Notes: generated by a model not told the origin, from the letters alone. 64,000 bases of DNA from Erythrobacter sp. YJ-T3-07 (GCF_015999305.1 NZ_JAEAGP010000001.1:62001-126000); one strand, 5' to 3'; numbered from the stretch's first letter, positions 34,608-45,124 are shown. Translations and numbers: made by a program.

Positions 34608-35168
34608 GGTGAATTCGCTTTCGGTTCGTCACCGACGCGCGACGCAATGGGTCGGCGCGGGTGGTTATCGTTCGTTTGTCTCGATGGTGGCCGCTTTTCG
34701 CGCAGGGCCTCGCGCGGATCCCGATACGCCGCTCAGGCGTACCGGCCGCTAAACGAACCGAAATAATAGCCGAAATAGGAAAAACGCGCGCCAAACGGCA
34801 CGGAAAGCTGTGTCGGGGCCGAAGCGGGGATTGCGAGATCCCGATGCTTGGTCATGACCAAATTGCTCCCGAGGCAAGGATTGAAATCAAAGCGCTGCCT
34901 CCCACGCCTTGTGCGTAATGAAATAACGCAAGCTTTGCCGCACTGCAACCTCGTATATCGCACAGGCCCGATGCTGTGGCATTCGGGTGACTCACCCTGT
35001 ACCCGATCCACCCGACTCGCATTTCTGCCGTTTCGTCGTGCGACTCGCCGGTTTTTCACGCTTTACACGATGTTAACCTTTTCCGTTCAGACCTTATGTG
35101 GTTAATAAGCGCAACACCTTCTGCGGGGGGCGTTGCAGCACATTCATCGGGCCAAAGGGGGCGACCCA
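34608..35168. other. 561-base intergenic region between chorismate mutase and ctrA
   Basis: No credible gene. It holds divergent promoters. A perfect 14-base palindrome TTGGTCATGACCAA lies at 34848-34861. Three GACTC sites (GANTC, the CcrM methylation sequence) lie at 34989, 35014 and 35042; the first is centred in the palindrome GGGTGACTCACCC (34985-34997). Two TTAA half sites typical of CtrA boxes lie at 35073 and 35102, but not in the TTAA-N7-TTAA arrangement. Confidence 0.7.
34985..35105 (+). promoter_or_regulatory. Probable cell-cycle-controlled ctrA promoter region
   Basis: Three GACTC sites within 58 bases and two TTAA half sites lie 60-185 bases before ctrA. In Caulobacter one ctrA promoter is silenced by full methylation of a GANTC site and ctrA is autoregulated, so a similar control is likely here. 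No exact -35/-10 pair can be fixed. Confidence 0.5.
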
Positions 35169-35864
35169 ATGCGCGTATTGCTGATCGAGGACGAGCCGAG
35201 CACGGCGAAGGCGATCGAGCTGATGCTCACGACCGAGGGGTTCAATGTCTACAGCACCGATCTGGGCGAGGAAGGCCTCGATCTGGGCAAGCTGTATGAT
35301 TACGACATCATCCTGCTCGACCTGAACCTGCCGGACATGCACGGTTACGACGTGCTCAAGAAGCTGCGCGTCGCCAAGGTGCAGACGCCGGTTCTGATCC
35401 TCTCGGGCATTTCCGAGATGGATAGCAAGGTCCGCTCCTTCGGCTTCGGGGCCGACGATTACGTGACCAAGCCGTTCCATCGCGAAGAACTGGTCGCCCG
35501 GATCCACGCCGTGGTCCGCCGTTCCAAGGGCCACAGCCAGTCGGTCATCCGCACCGGCAAGCTGGCGGTGAACCTCGACGCGAAGACCGTGGAAGTCGAC
35601 AGCGCGCGGGTCCACCTGACCGGCAAGGAATACGCTATGCTGGAGCTGCTCAGCCTGCGCAAGGGCACCACGCTGACCAAGGAAATGTTCCTCAACCACC
35701 TGTATGGCGGGATGGACGAGCCCGAACTCAAGATCATCGACGTGTTCATCTGCAAGCTGCGCAAGAAGCTCAGCCATGCGTGCGACGGCGAGAACTACAT
35801 CGAAACCGTATGGGGCCGCGGCTACGTGCTGCGCGATCCCAACGAAGAGGCCGAAGCCGCCTAA
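35169..35864 (+). CDS. ctrA: Cell-cycle response regulator CtrA
   Basis: A 231-residue OmpR-type response regulator. The receiver has E7, D8, phospho-acceptor D51 ([15 protein letters not shown]), T/S in ILSGISEMD and K in [17 protein letters not shown]. The C-terminal winged helix has [17 protein letters not shown] and [12 protein letters not shown], both CtrA-specific, ending with two alanines like Caulobacter CtrA, which is degraded by ClpXP. It controls replication, division or motility genes in alphaproteobacteria. The ATG at 35169 is the family start. Confidence 0.97.
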   Translation: MRVLLIEDEPSTAKAIELMLTTEGFNVYSTDLGEEGLDLGKLYDYDIILLDLNLPDMHGYDVLKKLRVAKVQTPVLILSGISEMDSKVRSFGFGADDYVTKPFHREELVARIHAVVRRSKGHSQSVIRTGKLAVNLDAKTVEVDSARVHLTGKEYAMLELLSLRKGTTLTKEMFLNHLYGGMDEPELKIIDVFICKLRKKLSHACDGENYIETVWGRGYVLRDPNEEAEAA

Positions 35865-35884
35865 GCTGCGGCATCGCTAGATTG

Positions 35885-37147
35885 TCAGGACATTGATGGG
35901 GGCGTCGTGGTTTCACGGCGCTCCCATTCTTTTAGCGTGCGCGGGCTGGAGAGGCGGGCGAAGTCGACCCCGCTCGGCTCCTGGAACACGCGCAAGCCGA
36001 ACTCAGGCAGGATCGCCAGCAGGTGGTCGAAAATGTCCGACTGGATGGCCTCGTATTCCGACCAGTCGGTAGTCGCGGCGAAGGTATAAATCTCCAGCGG
36101 CAGGCCCGTGGGCGTCGGCTCCAGCTGGCGTACCAGCGTCGTCATCTCGTGATTGATCCGCGCGTGGGTGCGCAGAAAGGCGAGCACATAGGCGCGGAAG
36201 GTGCCGATATTGGTGATCCGCCGCGCGTTTACCGGATTATCCTCCCCCGCCATTTCGCGCGCGTTCCATTCGCGCAGTTCCTGTTCCTTGCGGTCCAGAT
36301 AGTCGCGCAGCAGGCGGAAGCGGCGCAGATCGGCCAGTTCCTGTTCGGTCAGGAAACGCAGCGTGTTCTGGTCGAGATGGATCGCGCGCTTGATCCGCCG
36401 CCCGCCCGATTCGGCCATCCCGCGCCAGTTGCGAAAGCTCTCGTTGATCAGCTTGTAGGTCGGGATGGTGGTGATGGTCTTGTCGAAGTTCTGCACCTTC
36501 ACCGTGTGCAGTGCGATATCGATCACATCGCCATCCGCGTTCTGCTGCGGCATCTCGATCCAGTCGCCGACCCGCAACATGTCCTGCGCGGAGAGCTGGA
36601 CCGATGCGACCAGGCTGAGGATCGTATCCTTGAACACCAGCAGCAGCACCGCCGCCATCGCGCCGAGGCCCGACAATAGCAGCAGCGGAGACTGCTCGAT
36701 CAGCGCGGCCACGCCCAGAATCGCGGCGGCGGCGAAGACCAGGATCTTCACCACCTGGAGGAAGCCCTTGATCGGGCGATTGCGCGCTTCGGGGCGGCGC
36801 TTGTACAGCTCGTTTACGTAGGTCAGCCCGGTCGTGATCGCGAGCGCGACGACCAGCACGATGGTCGCATTGGCGACATTGGAGATCACCGCCTCCAGTT
36901 CTTGAGGCAAATGCCGGACGAACACGATCCCGCGCGAGATGATCAGCAGCGGCATCGTTGTGACGAGCCAGCCGACCGCCTTGTCCGGCGTCTTGGTCCG
37001 CTTGTCGAGGAAGGGTGCGGCCAGCCGCAGCACCACCTTCTTGAGCACCAGATTGACGAGGAAGGCGATTCCCAGCAGCAGCGCCACCCCGCCCAGTGCC
37101 TCGACCAGCGGGGGTTGCCCTTCGAGATAGGTGAACATTTCGCGCAT
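35885..37147 (-). CDS. MscS family mechanosensitive channel (YbdG-like)
   Basis: 420 residues with five N-terminal hydrophobic segments and a C-terminal MscS core (SGLGAMAAVLLLVFKDTILSLVAS; DWIEMPQQNADGDVIDIALHTVKVQNFDKTI). A long insertion in the beta domain (HLDQNTLRFLTEQELADLRRF) is typical of the YbdG or miniconductance group. It converges with ctrA, 20 bases apart. Confidence 0.92.
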   Translation of the reverse strand: MREMFTYLEGQPPLVEALGGVALLLGIAFLVNLVLKKVVLRLAAPFLDKRTKTPDKAVGWLVTTMPLLIISRGIVFVRHLPQELEAVISNVANATIVLVVALAITTGLTYVNELYKRRPEARNRPIKGFLQVVKILVFAAAAILGVAALIEQSPLLLLSGLGAMAAVLLLVFKDTILSLVASVQLSAQDMLRVGDWIEMPQQNADGDVIDIALHTVKVQNFDKTITTIPTYKLINESFRNWRGMAESGGRRIKRAIHLDQNTLRFLTEQELADLRRFRLLRDYLDRKEQELREWNAREMAGEDNPVNARRITNIGTFRAYVLAFLRTHARINHEMTTLVRQLEPTPTGLPLEIYTFAATTDWSEYEAIQSDIFDHLLAILPEFGLRVFQEPSGVDFARLSSPRTLKEWERRETTTPPSMS

Positions 37148-37302
37148 CGTGCACGCCGCCTAACGCGAACCGCCCCGCTGCGTCACCCCTGTCCATCGGG
37201 CAGGCACAAGAAATGCTTTGCGCGCAGCCAGCCGATTTCGCTTGGAAACCCTTGTCGCGTCTGCGCATTTGCTTGGCGCTAAACAACCTTTTGCAGGGCC
37301 CT

Positions 37303-39099
37303 ATGTCGTTTCTGTCTGACTATTCGGCCCAGATCGGGCTGGTGGTGCTGGTCCTCACCTTCATCGCCTTCCTGATGGAGCGGCGCCCACCGGTGGTGAT
37401 CGCCGTCGTTTCGGGCGCGGTGATGCTCGCGCTCGGCTATCTTCCGCCCAAGGAAATGCTGACGACCTTCGCCAACTCGGCACCGATCACCATCGCCGCG
37501 ATGTTCATCCTGACCGGCGCTCTGCTGCGGACCGGCGCGCTGGAGGAAGTCTCCGGCTGGGTCATCCGCCGGACCACGCAGAGTCCGCGGCTGGCCACCG
37601 CCGAGATCGGGCTGGGCACGATCGCCGCCTCCGCCTTCATGAACAACACGCCGGTCGTCATCGTGATGATCCCGGTGGTCAAGAAGCTGGCGCAGGTGCT
37701 GAAGACGGGGGCGACCCGGCTGCTGATCCCGCTATCCTACCTGTGCATCCTCGGCGGTACGATGACGCTGATCGGCACCTCGACCAACCTGCTGGTCGAT
37801 GGCGTGGCACAGCAGGCAGGGCAGGCGCCTTTCGGGATTTTCGAGATTACCGCGGTCGGTGTCGTCGGGATGGTCGCGGGGGTGGCGGTGCTGCTGGTGC
37901 TGGGCCCGCTGCTGCTGCCCAACCGCGGCCCCCGCATGGGCGACGAGACGCGCGAGAGCGACATCTACCTCACCCACCTGACGTTGATGGCGAGCAGCAA
38001 ATATGTCGGCCGCACGCTGGCGGAGAGCAATATCGGCAGGCGTCCCGGCGTGCGCGTGGTCGCTATCCAGCGCGGGACCGACCTCTATCGCAAGGATCTG
38101 GGCACGTTCGAACTGGCCGCCGACGACCAGCTAATCGTCAGCGCCAGCCCGGAGGAGATCACCTCGCTCGCCGAAGCGCCCGATTTCCGCACCGGGCTCG
38201 TTGGCCTCGGCGGCGGGGTCGAGACCGCGCGCGACAAGCGCCCGGCGGACCTGAAGGTGATCGAGGCGGTGGTCTCCGCCACCCACCCCGTGGTCGGCCA
38301 GCGGCTGAAGGAAATCCCGCTGCTCTCACGCCTCAGGGTGCGCGTGCTCGGCATCGCGCGTCCGCACCACCTGCCCGGGCCATCGCTGGGCGAAACGCGG
38401 GTGCGTGCAGGCGACCGGCTGCTGATCGCGGCGGGTCCGGACGCGGCGCAGGCGCTGCAGGGCAATGTCCAGCTGACCAATGTCGGCCTCACCACCGCGC
38501 AGTCCTTCCGGCGGACCAAGGCCCCGATCGCGATTGCCACGCTGGCCGCGGTGGTGGTGGGCGCGGCGGTGTTCGGCCTGCCGATCGAGGCGCTGGCAGT
38601 CGGCGGCGTCGCGCTGGTGCTGGCGACCCGCTGCATCGAGCCGAGCGATGCCTGGGCGAGCCTCGACGGCAGCACGCTGGTGCTGATCTTCGGGATGCTC
38701 GCGTTTGGCACCGGGCTCGACAATGCAGGCACCGTCAAGCTGATCGTCGACACGCTCCAGCCGCTGCTCGGCGCGAGTTCGCTGCTGGTGCTGATCCTGC
38801 TGGTCTATGGCGTCACGAGCACGCTGACCGAGGTGATCACCAACAATGCGATCGCAGTGATCATGACCCCGCTCGCCATCGGCCTCGCCGATGCCGCCGG
38901 GCTCGACGCGCGGCCGCTGATCGTGGCGGTGATGTTCGGCGCCAGCGCCAGCTTCGCGACCCCGATCGGCTACCAGACCAACACGCTGGTCTATGGCGCG
39001 GCCAATTACCGATTCTCCGACTTCGTGAAGATCGGCCTGCCGATGAATATCGTGGTCGGGCTGGCAGTGTCCTTCGCGATCTGGATTTACTTCGGCTGA
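37303..39099 (+). CDS. SLC13-type anion permease with RCK_C domains
   Basis: A 598-residue transporter from ATG 37303. Two sets of about five membrane helices flank a soluble middle (about 215-400) that looks like two TrkA-C (RCK_C) modules (TLAESNIGRRPGVRVVAIQR with DDQLIVSASPEEI, and RLKEIPLLSRLRVRVLGIAR with DRLLIAAGP). The permease signatures are MNNTPVVIVMIPV, GTSTNLLVDG, TEVITNNAIAVIMTPLAIG and TPIGYQTNTLVYG, which fit Na+-coupled sulfate or dicarboxylate carriers. Substrate is unknown. It is followed by trmB after 18 bases. Confidence 0.9.
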   Translation: MSFLSDYSAQIGLVVLVLTFIAFLMERRPPVVIAVVSGAVMLALGYLPPKEMLTTFANSAPITIAAMFILTGALLRTGALEEVSGWVIRRTTQSPRLATAEIGLGTIAASAFMNNTPVVIVMIPVVKKLAQVLKTGATRLLIPLSYLCILGGTMTLIGTSTNLLVDGVAQQAGQAPFGIFEITAVGVVGMVAGVAVLLVLGPLLLPNRGPRMGDETRESDIYLTHLTLMASSKYVGRTLAESNIGRRPGVRVVAIQRGTDLYRKDLGTFELAADDQLIVSASPEEITSLAEAPDFRTGLVGLGGGVETARDKRPADLKVIEAVVSATHPVVGQRLKEIPLLSRLRVRVLGIARPHHLPGPSLGETRVRAGDRLLIAAGPDAAQALQGNVQLTNVGLTTAQSFRRTKAPIAIATLAAVVVGAAVFGLPIEALAVGGVALVLATRCIEPSDAWASLDGSTLVLIFGMLAFGTGLDNAGTVKLIVDTLQPLLGASSLLVLILLVYGVTSTLTEVITNNAIAVIMTPLAIGLADAAGLDARPLIVAVMFGASASFATPIGYQTNTLVYGAANYRFSDFVKIGLPMNIVVGLAVSFAIWIYFG

Positions 39100-39117
39100 G
39101 GCGCTAGCCGCACCCGC

Positions 39118-39831
39118 ATGACCGCATACAAGGACGGCGATCCTACCACCCTCAGCCGACTCTACGGCCGCAGCGTCGGCAAGCCGCTGCGCGCGCGCCA
39201 GCAGGCGCTCGTCGACGATCTGCTGCCGAAGATCTCCGTGCCCGAAGAAGGGCCGGTGACGGCAGAGCGCCTGTTCGGCGAGGATTGCCCGCTGCATTTC
39301 GAAATCGGCTTCGGCGGGGGTGAGCATCTCGCCTACCGTGCGGACCTGCTGCCCAATCACGGCTTCATCGGGGCCGAGCCCTTCCTCAACGGGGTCGCGC
39401 AGGCGCTGACCCATGTGGAGGAACAGCGGCTCCCCAATATCCGCCTGCACGCGGGCGACGCGCTGGAGGTGCTCTCCCGCGTGCCCGACGGCGCGCTGAC
39501 GATGGTGTACCTGCTCCACCCCGATCCCTGGCCCAAGGCGCGCCATGCCAAGCGGCGGATGATGAACGACGGGCCGGTGCGGATGATCGCGGACAAGCTG
39601 AAGCCCGGCGGCGAATTCCGCTTCGGCACCGACCACCCGGTCTATCTGCGCCACGCGCTGATGGTGATGCGCCGCTTCACCGATCCCGAGACCGGGCCGT
39701 TCGAATGGGTCGTCGATGGCCCCGCCAGCTTCCAGCAGCGCCCGTCGGGCTGGTGCCAGACGCGCTACGAGAAGAAGGCGCGCGAGCAGATGGGCCACGA
39801 GGTGTGGTACTTCCGCTACCGCCGCAAATAG
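39118..39831 (+). CDS. trmB: tRNA (guanine-N7)-methyltransferase
   Basis: A 237-residue SAM-dependent enzyme that makes m7G46 in tRNA. The SAM-binding motif is HFEIGFGGGEHLAYRA; the family motifs YLLHPDPWPKARHAKRRMM (catalytic Asp) and FGTDHPVY are present. A pronounced intrinsic terminator follows immediately, so this is the end of the transporter-trmB unit. Confidence 0.96.
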   Translation: MTAYKDGDPTTLSRLYGRSVGKPLRARQQALVDDLLPKISVPEEGPVTAERLFGEDCPLHFEIGFGGGEHLAYRADLLPNHGFIGAEPFLNGVAQALTHVEEQRLPNIRLHAGDALEVLSRVPDGALTMVYLLHPDPWPKARHAKRRMMNDGPVRMIADKLKPGGEFRFGTDHPVYLRHALMVMRRFTDPETGPFEWVVDGPASFQQRPSGWCQTRYEKKAREQMGHEVWYFRYRRK

Positions 39832-39833
39832 CG

Positions 39834-39865
39834 AAAGGCCGCCCGGTCGCCCGGACGGCCTTTTC
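39834..39865. terminator. Intrinsic terminator after trmB
   Basis: A stem of AAGGCCG (39835-39841) with CGGCCTT (39856-39862), an inner stem CCCGG/CCGGA region and TTTTC after it, starting 3 bases after the trmB stop. Its A-rich left side could also serve the convergent beta-barrel gene. Confidence 0.85.
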
Positions 39866-39888
39866 GTAACTGCTGCAATGTCGATGCG

Positions 39889-40509
39889 TCAGAAGCGCAG
39901 GCCGACACCCGCGACCACCTGATTGGTGGTGACATCGCCGACATCGCCGCCGACATCGCCATAGCGCGACCGGCGATATTCCATCCGCGCCTCCAGCGGC
40001 CCGGGCAGATCGACCTGCACACCGCCGCCGAAGCGGAAGCCGGTAGCGTTTTCCTCGACATCGGCGAAGGAACCCGCCGAAGTGAACGAACGCGTGTCGA
40101 GCGCGGTGTAGCCGACCTTGCCATAGGCGGTGATCGCCCCGGTAATCGGGACGCCCGCACGCGCGCCAAGATAGTACTGGCCATCGGATTCCAGCCCGTC
40201 CCGCGCGCCGGCAAAGCTGTCGGGAAATTCGGTCGAGCTGCCGCTGGCCGAATATTCACCCTCGACCCCGACGAACACGCCGCCGAGCGAGAGATCGTAG
40301 CCGGCAGCAATACCATAGACGACCGAATCCGCGTCTGCGGTCACGGTATTGCCACTCGATTCGACCTCGACCCCTTCGTACCCGGCAATGGCCTGGACGT
40401 AGAGGCCGCTGGGCGCCGACTTGCCGTCCTGCGCCAGTGCCGGTGTCGCGGCCAGCGCGGCGGCGATGCCGGCCATCGCTGTACCAATCTTTGCAGTGGT
40501 GCTGTTCAT
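39889..40509 (-). CDS. Outer membrane beta-barrel protein
   Basis: 206 residues: a signal peptide (about 1-26, ending ATPALAQD) and a mature part of alternating strands with many Gly/Tyr, as in Omp25/OmpA-like eight-stranded barrels (GLYVQAIAGYEGVEV, AAGYDLSLGGVFVGVEGEYS, GVQVDLPGPLEARMEYRRSRYG). It ends in G-L-R-F, the aromatic C-terminus recognised by the BAM complex. A TGGTTAACCA palindrome lies about 65 bases upstream (40572-40581). Function is probably structural. Confidence 0.88.
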   Translation of the reverse strand: MNSTTAKIGTAMAGIAAALAATPALAQDGKSAPSGLYVQAIAGYEGVEVESSGNTVTADADSVVYGIAAGYDLSLGGVFVGVEGEYSASGSSTEFPDSFAGARDGLESDGQYYLGARAGVPITGAITAYGKVGYTALDTRSFTSAGSFADVEENATGFRFGGGVQVDLPGPLEARMEYRRSRYGDVGGDVGDVTTNQVVAGVGLRF

Positions 40510-40755
40510 CTGCGTCCCTTTCGCATGGAAATCTCGATTGCGCGCAGTTGTGAACGAAGATGGTTGCCCAGTGGTTAACCAATACCAGCGACACCGATCG
40601 ACCGTGCCCGGAACAAGCCCCTTCGTTCGTGCGCTCTTCTGCTACTCCGGACGATAGCGGCCCATCAGGTCGCCAACGGATCGGGGCAGATCGGTATTCT
40701 CGCGGGCGTCCCCAATCCGGGCACCCGCATTGCATCCAGAACCGAAAGGATCGGC

Positions 40756-41445
40756 ATGAGCGACAGCAAGAAAATTCTCATCATCGGCGCATCGCGCGGC
40801 ATCGGGCTGGGCCTGACCCGCGAATTCGCAGGCCGCGGCTGGCATGTCGTGGCGAGCGAGCGCACGCCGAGCAACGGCCTGCGCGAGGCGGCGCAGAGCC
40901 ACGAAAACGCCGTCGAAATCGTCACCGTCGATGTGACCAAGCCCGACACCTATCAGGGGCTGGCGAGCAAGCTGGGCGAGGGATCGCTCGACGCGATCAT
41001 CGTCAATGCCGGGATCACCGGCGCAAAGCACCAGTCCGCCGAACAGGCGACCGACGAAGAGATCGCGCATGTGATGCAGACCAATGCCTATGGCCCCGCG
41101 CGGGTCGGCAAGGCGCTGCTCCCGCTGCTGAAAGACGGCGGCACGCTGGCCTTCATGTCCTCGCTGATGGGCTCGATTTCAGACAGCTCGGGCGGGTACG
41201 AATTCTACCGCGTCAGCAAGGTGGGGCTCAACATGCTCGCCAAGGGCATTTCGGAGCAACAGGCGAAGGAGCGCGACATCGAAGTCCTCTCGCTCCACCC
41301 CGGCTGGGTGCAGACCGATATGGGCGGGCCCAATGCCTCGATCACGGTCGAGGAAAGCTGCACCGGCCTTGCCGACGTGGTCGAGAAAGCGGGTGGCGGC
41401 GGCTACCGCTTCGTCGACTACAAGGGCGAAACGATAGCCTTCTGA
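40756..41445 (+). CDS. SDR family NAD(P)-dependent oxidoreductase
   Basis: 229 residues of classical short-chain dehydrogenase type. The nucleotide motif G-A-S-R-G-I-G is at 11-17, N-A-G-I-T-G follows strand 4, and the catalytic Y-x-x-x-K is YRVSK (Tyr151, Lys155) with an upstream Ser in MSSLMGSISDS. It resembles CsgA/sniffer-like carbonyl reductases. Substrate unknown. It converges with the aminotransferase gene, 12 bases apart. Confidence 0.9.
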   Translation: MSDSKKILIIGASRGIGLGLTREFAGRGWHVVASERTPSNGLREAAQSHENAVEIVTVDVTKPDTYQGLASKLGEGSLDAIIVNAGITGAKHQSAEQATDEEIAHVMQTNAYGPARVGKALLPLLKDGGTLAFMSSLMGSISDSSGGYEFYRVSKVGLNMLAKGISEQQAKERDIEVLSLHPGWVQTDMGGPNASITVEESCTGLADVVEKAGGGGYRFVDYKGETIAF

Positions 41446-41457
41446 CCGGAGCCTCAA

Positions 41458-42600
41458 CTATCGCGATGCCAGCGCATCGATCAGCGCTTCGCTGTCGCGC
41501 GCGTCATTATAGAGGTGGGGTGTGATCCGCATCGAACTGCCGCGCGCCGACACGAAGACCTGTCGCTGCGCCAGGGTTTCGAGCAATTCCCGAGGCACGC
41601 CGCCCGGAAAATCGAGCGACAGGATGTGGGGTGCGCGGATTTCGGGAGGCGCGGAGGCAAAGCCAAGACGCTCCGCCTCGCTCGCCAGCGCGCGCGTCTT
41701 ATCCAGCAGGGTTTCGGCAATTGCCTCGACCCCGAATTCGAGCAGGAAATCCAGCCCGGCGATCGCTCCGGACAGCAGCGGCGGGTTGGATTTCTCCCCG
41801 AAATCGAAACGCCGCGCACCGGGCTGGAAATCGTCGCGATAATCGACCAGCCCCGCAAAATCTTCCGAGCCCGCGCGGTTGATCCAGTTGTGCTCAAGCG
41901 GGCGACCGCCGTGATAGCGCGGATCGCAATAGAGCAGCCCCGTACCATAGGGCCCCATCAGCCATTTGTAGTTTGCCGCCACCGCGAAATCGGGTCGGAT
42001 CGCACCGAGATCGATCGGCATCGCGCCGAGCGACTGGGTCAGATCGAGCACCAGCGCAGCCCCCAACTCGCGGCATCGGGTGGCCACGCGCACCAGATCG
42101 ACGATCCTGCCATCGGCCCAGTGGCAACGCGGCAGGGCGACGACCCCGGTGTCCTGCGTGATCGCGTCCAGCACAGCATCGGTCCAGTCGCTCCCCGCAT
42201 CGCGGTGCGCGCTCGTCAGCGTCGCTCCGACCTCTTCTGCGCGCTCGCGCCAGACATAGATGTTGGACGGAAACTGATCGGCCAGCACGACGATCGACTG
42301 GCCCTTCGCCAGCGGGACGTTGCGCGCCGCAATCGCCAGACCGTAGCTGGCCGAAGGGACGATCGCGATGGTCGAAGGGGCGACCCCCGCCAGCTTCCCC
42401 GCGCGATCACGCAGGCGTTCTGCGGATTCGAAGAAGTCGGCGGGCGCATATTCCCAAGGGGTCTGTTTGCGCATCGCCCCCGTCACCATCGCCTCTGCCA
42501 CCGCATGCGACAGCGGGGACATGTAGGCGCAGTTCAGATAGTGCACGCCATCGGGAATGGCGAAGCGGTGACGTTGCGATGCGATGGGCGAGGCGCTCAT
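41458..42600 (-). CDS. Class V aminotransferase-fold PLP enzyme
   Basis: 380 residues from ATG 42600. The PLP lysine is in AANYKWLMGPYGTGLLYC, the Asp stacking region in GAALVLDLTQSLGAMPIDL, and the N-terminus YLNCAYMSPLSHAV is that of the kynureninase/cysteine desulfurase group. The reaction is not clear; the true kynureninase of the window is at 54059-55285. Longer in-frame starts overlap maeB. It lies 13 bases downstream of maeB on the same strand. Confidence 0.85.
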   Translation of the reverse strand: MSASPIASQRHRFAIPDGVHYLNCAYMSPLSHAVAEAMVTGAMRKQTPWEYAPADFFESAERLRDRAGKLAGVAPSTIAIVPSASYGLAIAARNVPLAKGQSIVVLADQFPSNIYVWRERAEEVGATLTSAHRDAGSDWTDAVLDAITQDTGVVALPRCHWADGRIVDLVRVATRCRELGAALVLDLTQSLGAMPIDLGAIRPDFAVAANYKWLMGPYGTGLLYCDPRYHGGRPLEHNWINRAGSEDFAGLVDYRDDFQPGARRFDFGEKSNPPLLSGAIAGLDFLLEFGVEAIAETLLDKTRALASEAERLGFASAPPEIRAPHILSLDFPGGVPRELLETLAQRQVFVSARGSSMRITPHLYNDARDSEALIDALASR

Positions 42601-42613
42601 CCCTACGAGCGCC

Positions 42614-44935
42614 TCACTCCACGATCCCCGCCGCGGCCAGCACTGCCAGTGTGAGCACGTCGGGCACGTTGGCGGTGACGGGGACGATCTGGACCGGCTT
42701 TTCCATGCCCACCAGGATCGGGCCGACCGTCGCATCGCCGCCCAGCTCGCGCAGCAGCTTGGCCGAAAGGTTGGCCGATTGCAGGCCGGGCATGATCAGC
42801 ACGTTGGCCGGGCCCGACAGGCGGCTGAAGGGATAGAGCTTCATCACCTTCTCGTTCAGCGCGGCGTCGGGAGCCATTTCGCCCTCGTATTCGAAGCCGG
42901 GCTGCATCTCGTCGAGGATGTGCACCGCGTTGCGGATGTTCTCCAGCCACTTGCCCGACGGATTGCCGAAGGTGGAATAGGAGAGGAACGCGACGCGCGG
43001 CTCGTGACCCATGCGCCGGGCGACCGCTGCGGTCTCGCACGCGATATGCGCCAGATCTTCCGAACTGGGCCGCTCGTTGATCGTGGTATCGGCGAGGAAG
43101 GTGGTGTGGTTCTTCCCGATCATCATGTGGATGCCGAAGGACAGCCCGCCCGGCTTGGGGTCGAGCACCCGGCCGATTTCGCGCGCGGTCTGCGCATAGG
43201 TGCGCGTCAGGCCCGAGATCAGCGCATCGCCATGCCCCAGCGCGACCAGCAGCGAGGCGAAGACGTTGCGGTCCTGGTTGACCATGCGGCGCACGTCACG
43301 CTCGGTATAGCCGCGCCGCTGGAGCCGCTTGTACAGGAACTCGACCATTTCGGGCACGTGTTCGCTGTCCGCCGAGTTCTGGATTTCGAAGCTGCCGGGG
43401 TCGGAGACGCCGAGCATGTGCATCTTGTCCGCGACCGCCTTGGTCCGCCCGACCAGCACCGGGGTGCCGTAGCCGAAATCGCGGAACTGGATCGCAGCGC
43501 GCAGCGCGACGTCCTCTTCCGCTTCGGCAAACACCACCCGCTTGGGATTGGCCTTCGCCTCCTCGTACACCTGCGTCAGCACCGAAGTCGTGGGGTTGAG
43601 GCGCGACTTGAGCGCCAGGCGATACGCCTCCAGATCCTCGATATGGGCCTGCGCCACGCCCGACTTCATCGCCGCTTCGGCGACTGCGGACGACACGACT
43701 TCCATCAGGCGCGGGTCGAACGGAGCGGGGATGATGTAGTCGGTGCCGAACTTGTGGCTCTTGCCATAGGCGGCCGCGACTTCCTCCGGCACACGTTCGC
43801 GCGCCAGCGCGGCGATCGCTTCGGCGGCGGCGATCTTCATCTCTTCATTGATCGCGGTCGCCCGCACGTCGAGCGCACCGCGGAAGATGAACGGGAAGCC
43901 GAGCACGTTGTTGACCTGGTTCGGGTAGTCCGAACGGCCCGTGGCGATGATCGCGTCGGGGCGCACGGCTTTGGCGTCTTCAGGCATGATCTCGGGCACC
44001 GGGTTGGCCATGGCGAAGATGATCGGCTGGTCGGCCATCTTCTTTACCCACTCGGGCTTGAGCGCACCGGCGGCCGACAGGCCGAGGAAGATGTCCGCCC
44101 CCTCCAGCGCCTCTTCCAGACTGGTCGCCTCGGTCGGCACGGCATGCGCGCTCTTCCACTGGTCGACATCCGCTCGGCCCGGCGTGATCGGGCCCGAACG
44201 GTCGCACACGATCACGTTCTCGTGCGGGATGCCCATCGCCTTGATCAGCGCGGTGCAGGCGAGCGCGGAGGCCCCTGCGCCGTTGACCACCATCTTGCAG
44301 TCCTTGAACTTGCGCCCGGTCAGGTGGCAGGCATTGATCAGCCCAGCCGTCGCGATGATCGCGGTGCCGTGCTGGTCGTCATGCATGATCGGAATGTTCA
44401 TACGCTCGCGCAGGGCCTGCTCGATGATGAAGCATTCGGGCGCGGCGATGTCTTCCAGATTGATCCCGCCGAAGGTTGGCTCCATCAGCGCGACCGCTTC
44501 GATGAACTTGTCCGGGTCTTCGGTGTCGAGTTCCAGGTCGATCGAATCGACATCGGCGAAGCGCTTGAACAGGACCGACTTGCCTTCCATCACCGGCTTG
44601 GCCGCAAGCGCGCCGAGATTGCCCATGCCCAGGATCGCGGTGCCGTTGGTAATCACCGCGACGAGGTTGGAGCGCGCGGTGTACTTTGCAGCATTCGCCG
44701 GATCATCGGCGATCGCCTGTACGGGCACGGCGACGCCGGGCGAGTAGGCGAGGCTCAGGTCGCGCTGGGTCGCCATCGGCTTGGACGCGATGATCTCGAT
44801 TTTCCCGGGCCGCCCGCTCTCGTGGTAGAGCAGCGCCTCGCGCGTTTCGAAATCGGCGTTGGGCCCGGCGGCGGGCGCAGCCCCGGGTTCGGTGTTGGGT
44901 GCCCCGTTGTCGCCGGTGCTCTTTTCGTCAGCCAT
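42614..44935 (-). CDS. maeB: NADP-dependent malic enzyme with phosphotransacetylase-like domain
   Basis: 773 residues from ATG 44935 ([10 protein letters not shown]). The malic enzyme part (about 30-440) has [28 protein letters not shown], the NAD(P)-binding [15 protein letters not shown] and [15 protein letters not shown]. The C-terminal half (about 450-773) is the phosphate acetyltransferase-like domain common in MaeB, generally regulatory and binding acetyl-CoA. It decarboxylates malate to pyruvate and makes NADPH. It is divergent from mutS with 189 bases between. Confidence 0.97.
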   Translation of the reverse strand: MADEKSTGDNGAPNTEPGAAPAAGPNADFETREALLYHESGRPGKIEIIASKPMATQRDLSLAYSPGVAVPVQAIADDPANAAKYTARSNLVAVITNGTAILGMGNLGALAAKPVMEGKSVLFKRFADVDSIDLELDTEDPDKFIEAVALMEPTFGGINLEDIAAPECFIIEQALRERMNIPIMHDDQHGTAIIATAGLINACHLTGRKFKDCKMVVNGAGASALACTALIKAMGIPHENVIVCDRSGPITPGRADVDQWKSAHAVPTEATSLEEALEGADIFLGLSAAGALKPEWVKKMADQPIIFAMANPVPEIMPEDAKAVRPDAIIATGRSDYPNQVNNVLGFPFIFRGALDVRATAINEEMKIAAAEAIAALARERVPEEVAAAYGKSHKFGTDYIIPAPFDPRLMEVVSSAVAEAAMKSGVAQAHIEDLEAYRLALKSRLNPTTSVLTQVYEEAKANPKRVVFAEAEEDVALRAAIQFRDFGYGTPVLVGRTKAVADKMHMLGVSDPGSFEIQNSADSEHVPEMVEFLYKRLQRRGYTERDVRRMVNQDRNVFASLLVALGHGDALISGLTRTYAQTAREIGRVLDPKPGGLSFGIHMMIGKNHTTFLADTTINERPSSEDLAHIACETAAVARRMGHEPRVAFLSYSTFGNPSGKWLENIRNAVHILDEMQPGFEYEGEMAPDAALNEKVMKLYPFSRLSGPANVLIMPGLQSANLSAKLLRELGGDATVGPILVGMEKPVQIVPVTANVPDVLTLAVLAAAGIVE

Positions 44936-45124
44936 GTCCGCCCTCGTGCAATGCGTGTTCGGCCCCGCCCTAACCTCGCAAGCCGTAAAGGCATAGGGCC
45001 AAAGCCGGTGTTTGCGTTCCAATTGCGCCCGATCGGACGAACGAAACACGCCAGCCCGATTTTTCCCCAAGCCCAAGCATCGGGGCGATGACCGCGCGGC
45101 GCGGACACGGTAGGCCACCATCCG

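Noticed and set aside
7043..37147. Three MscS-type channels as a duplicated cluster
   Set aside because: They have different N-terminal architectures (plain, BON-fused, YbdG-like) and are far apart, so they belong to different subfamilies.
42584..45091. Long rightward frame opposite maeB
   Set aside because: Antisense shadow of a gene with clear malic enzyme and phosphotransacetylase motifs.
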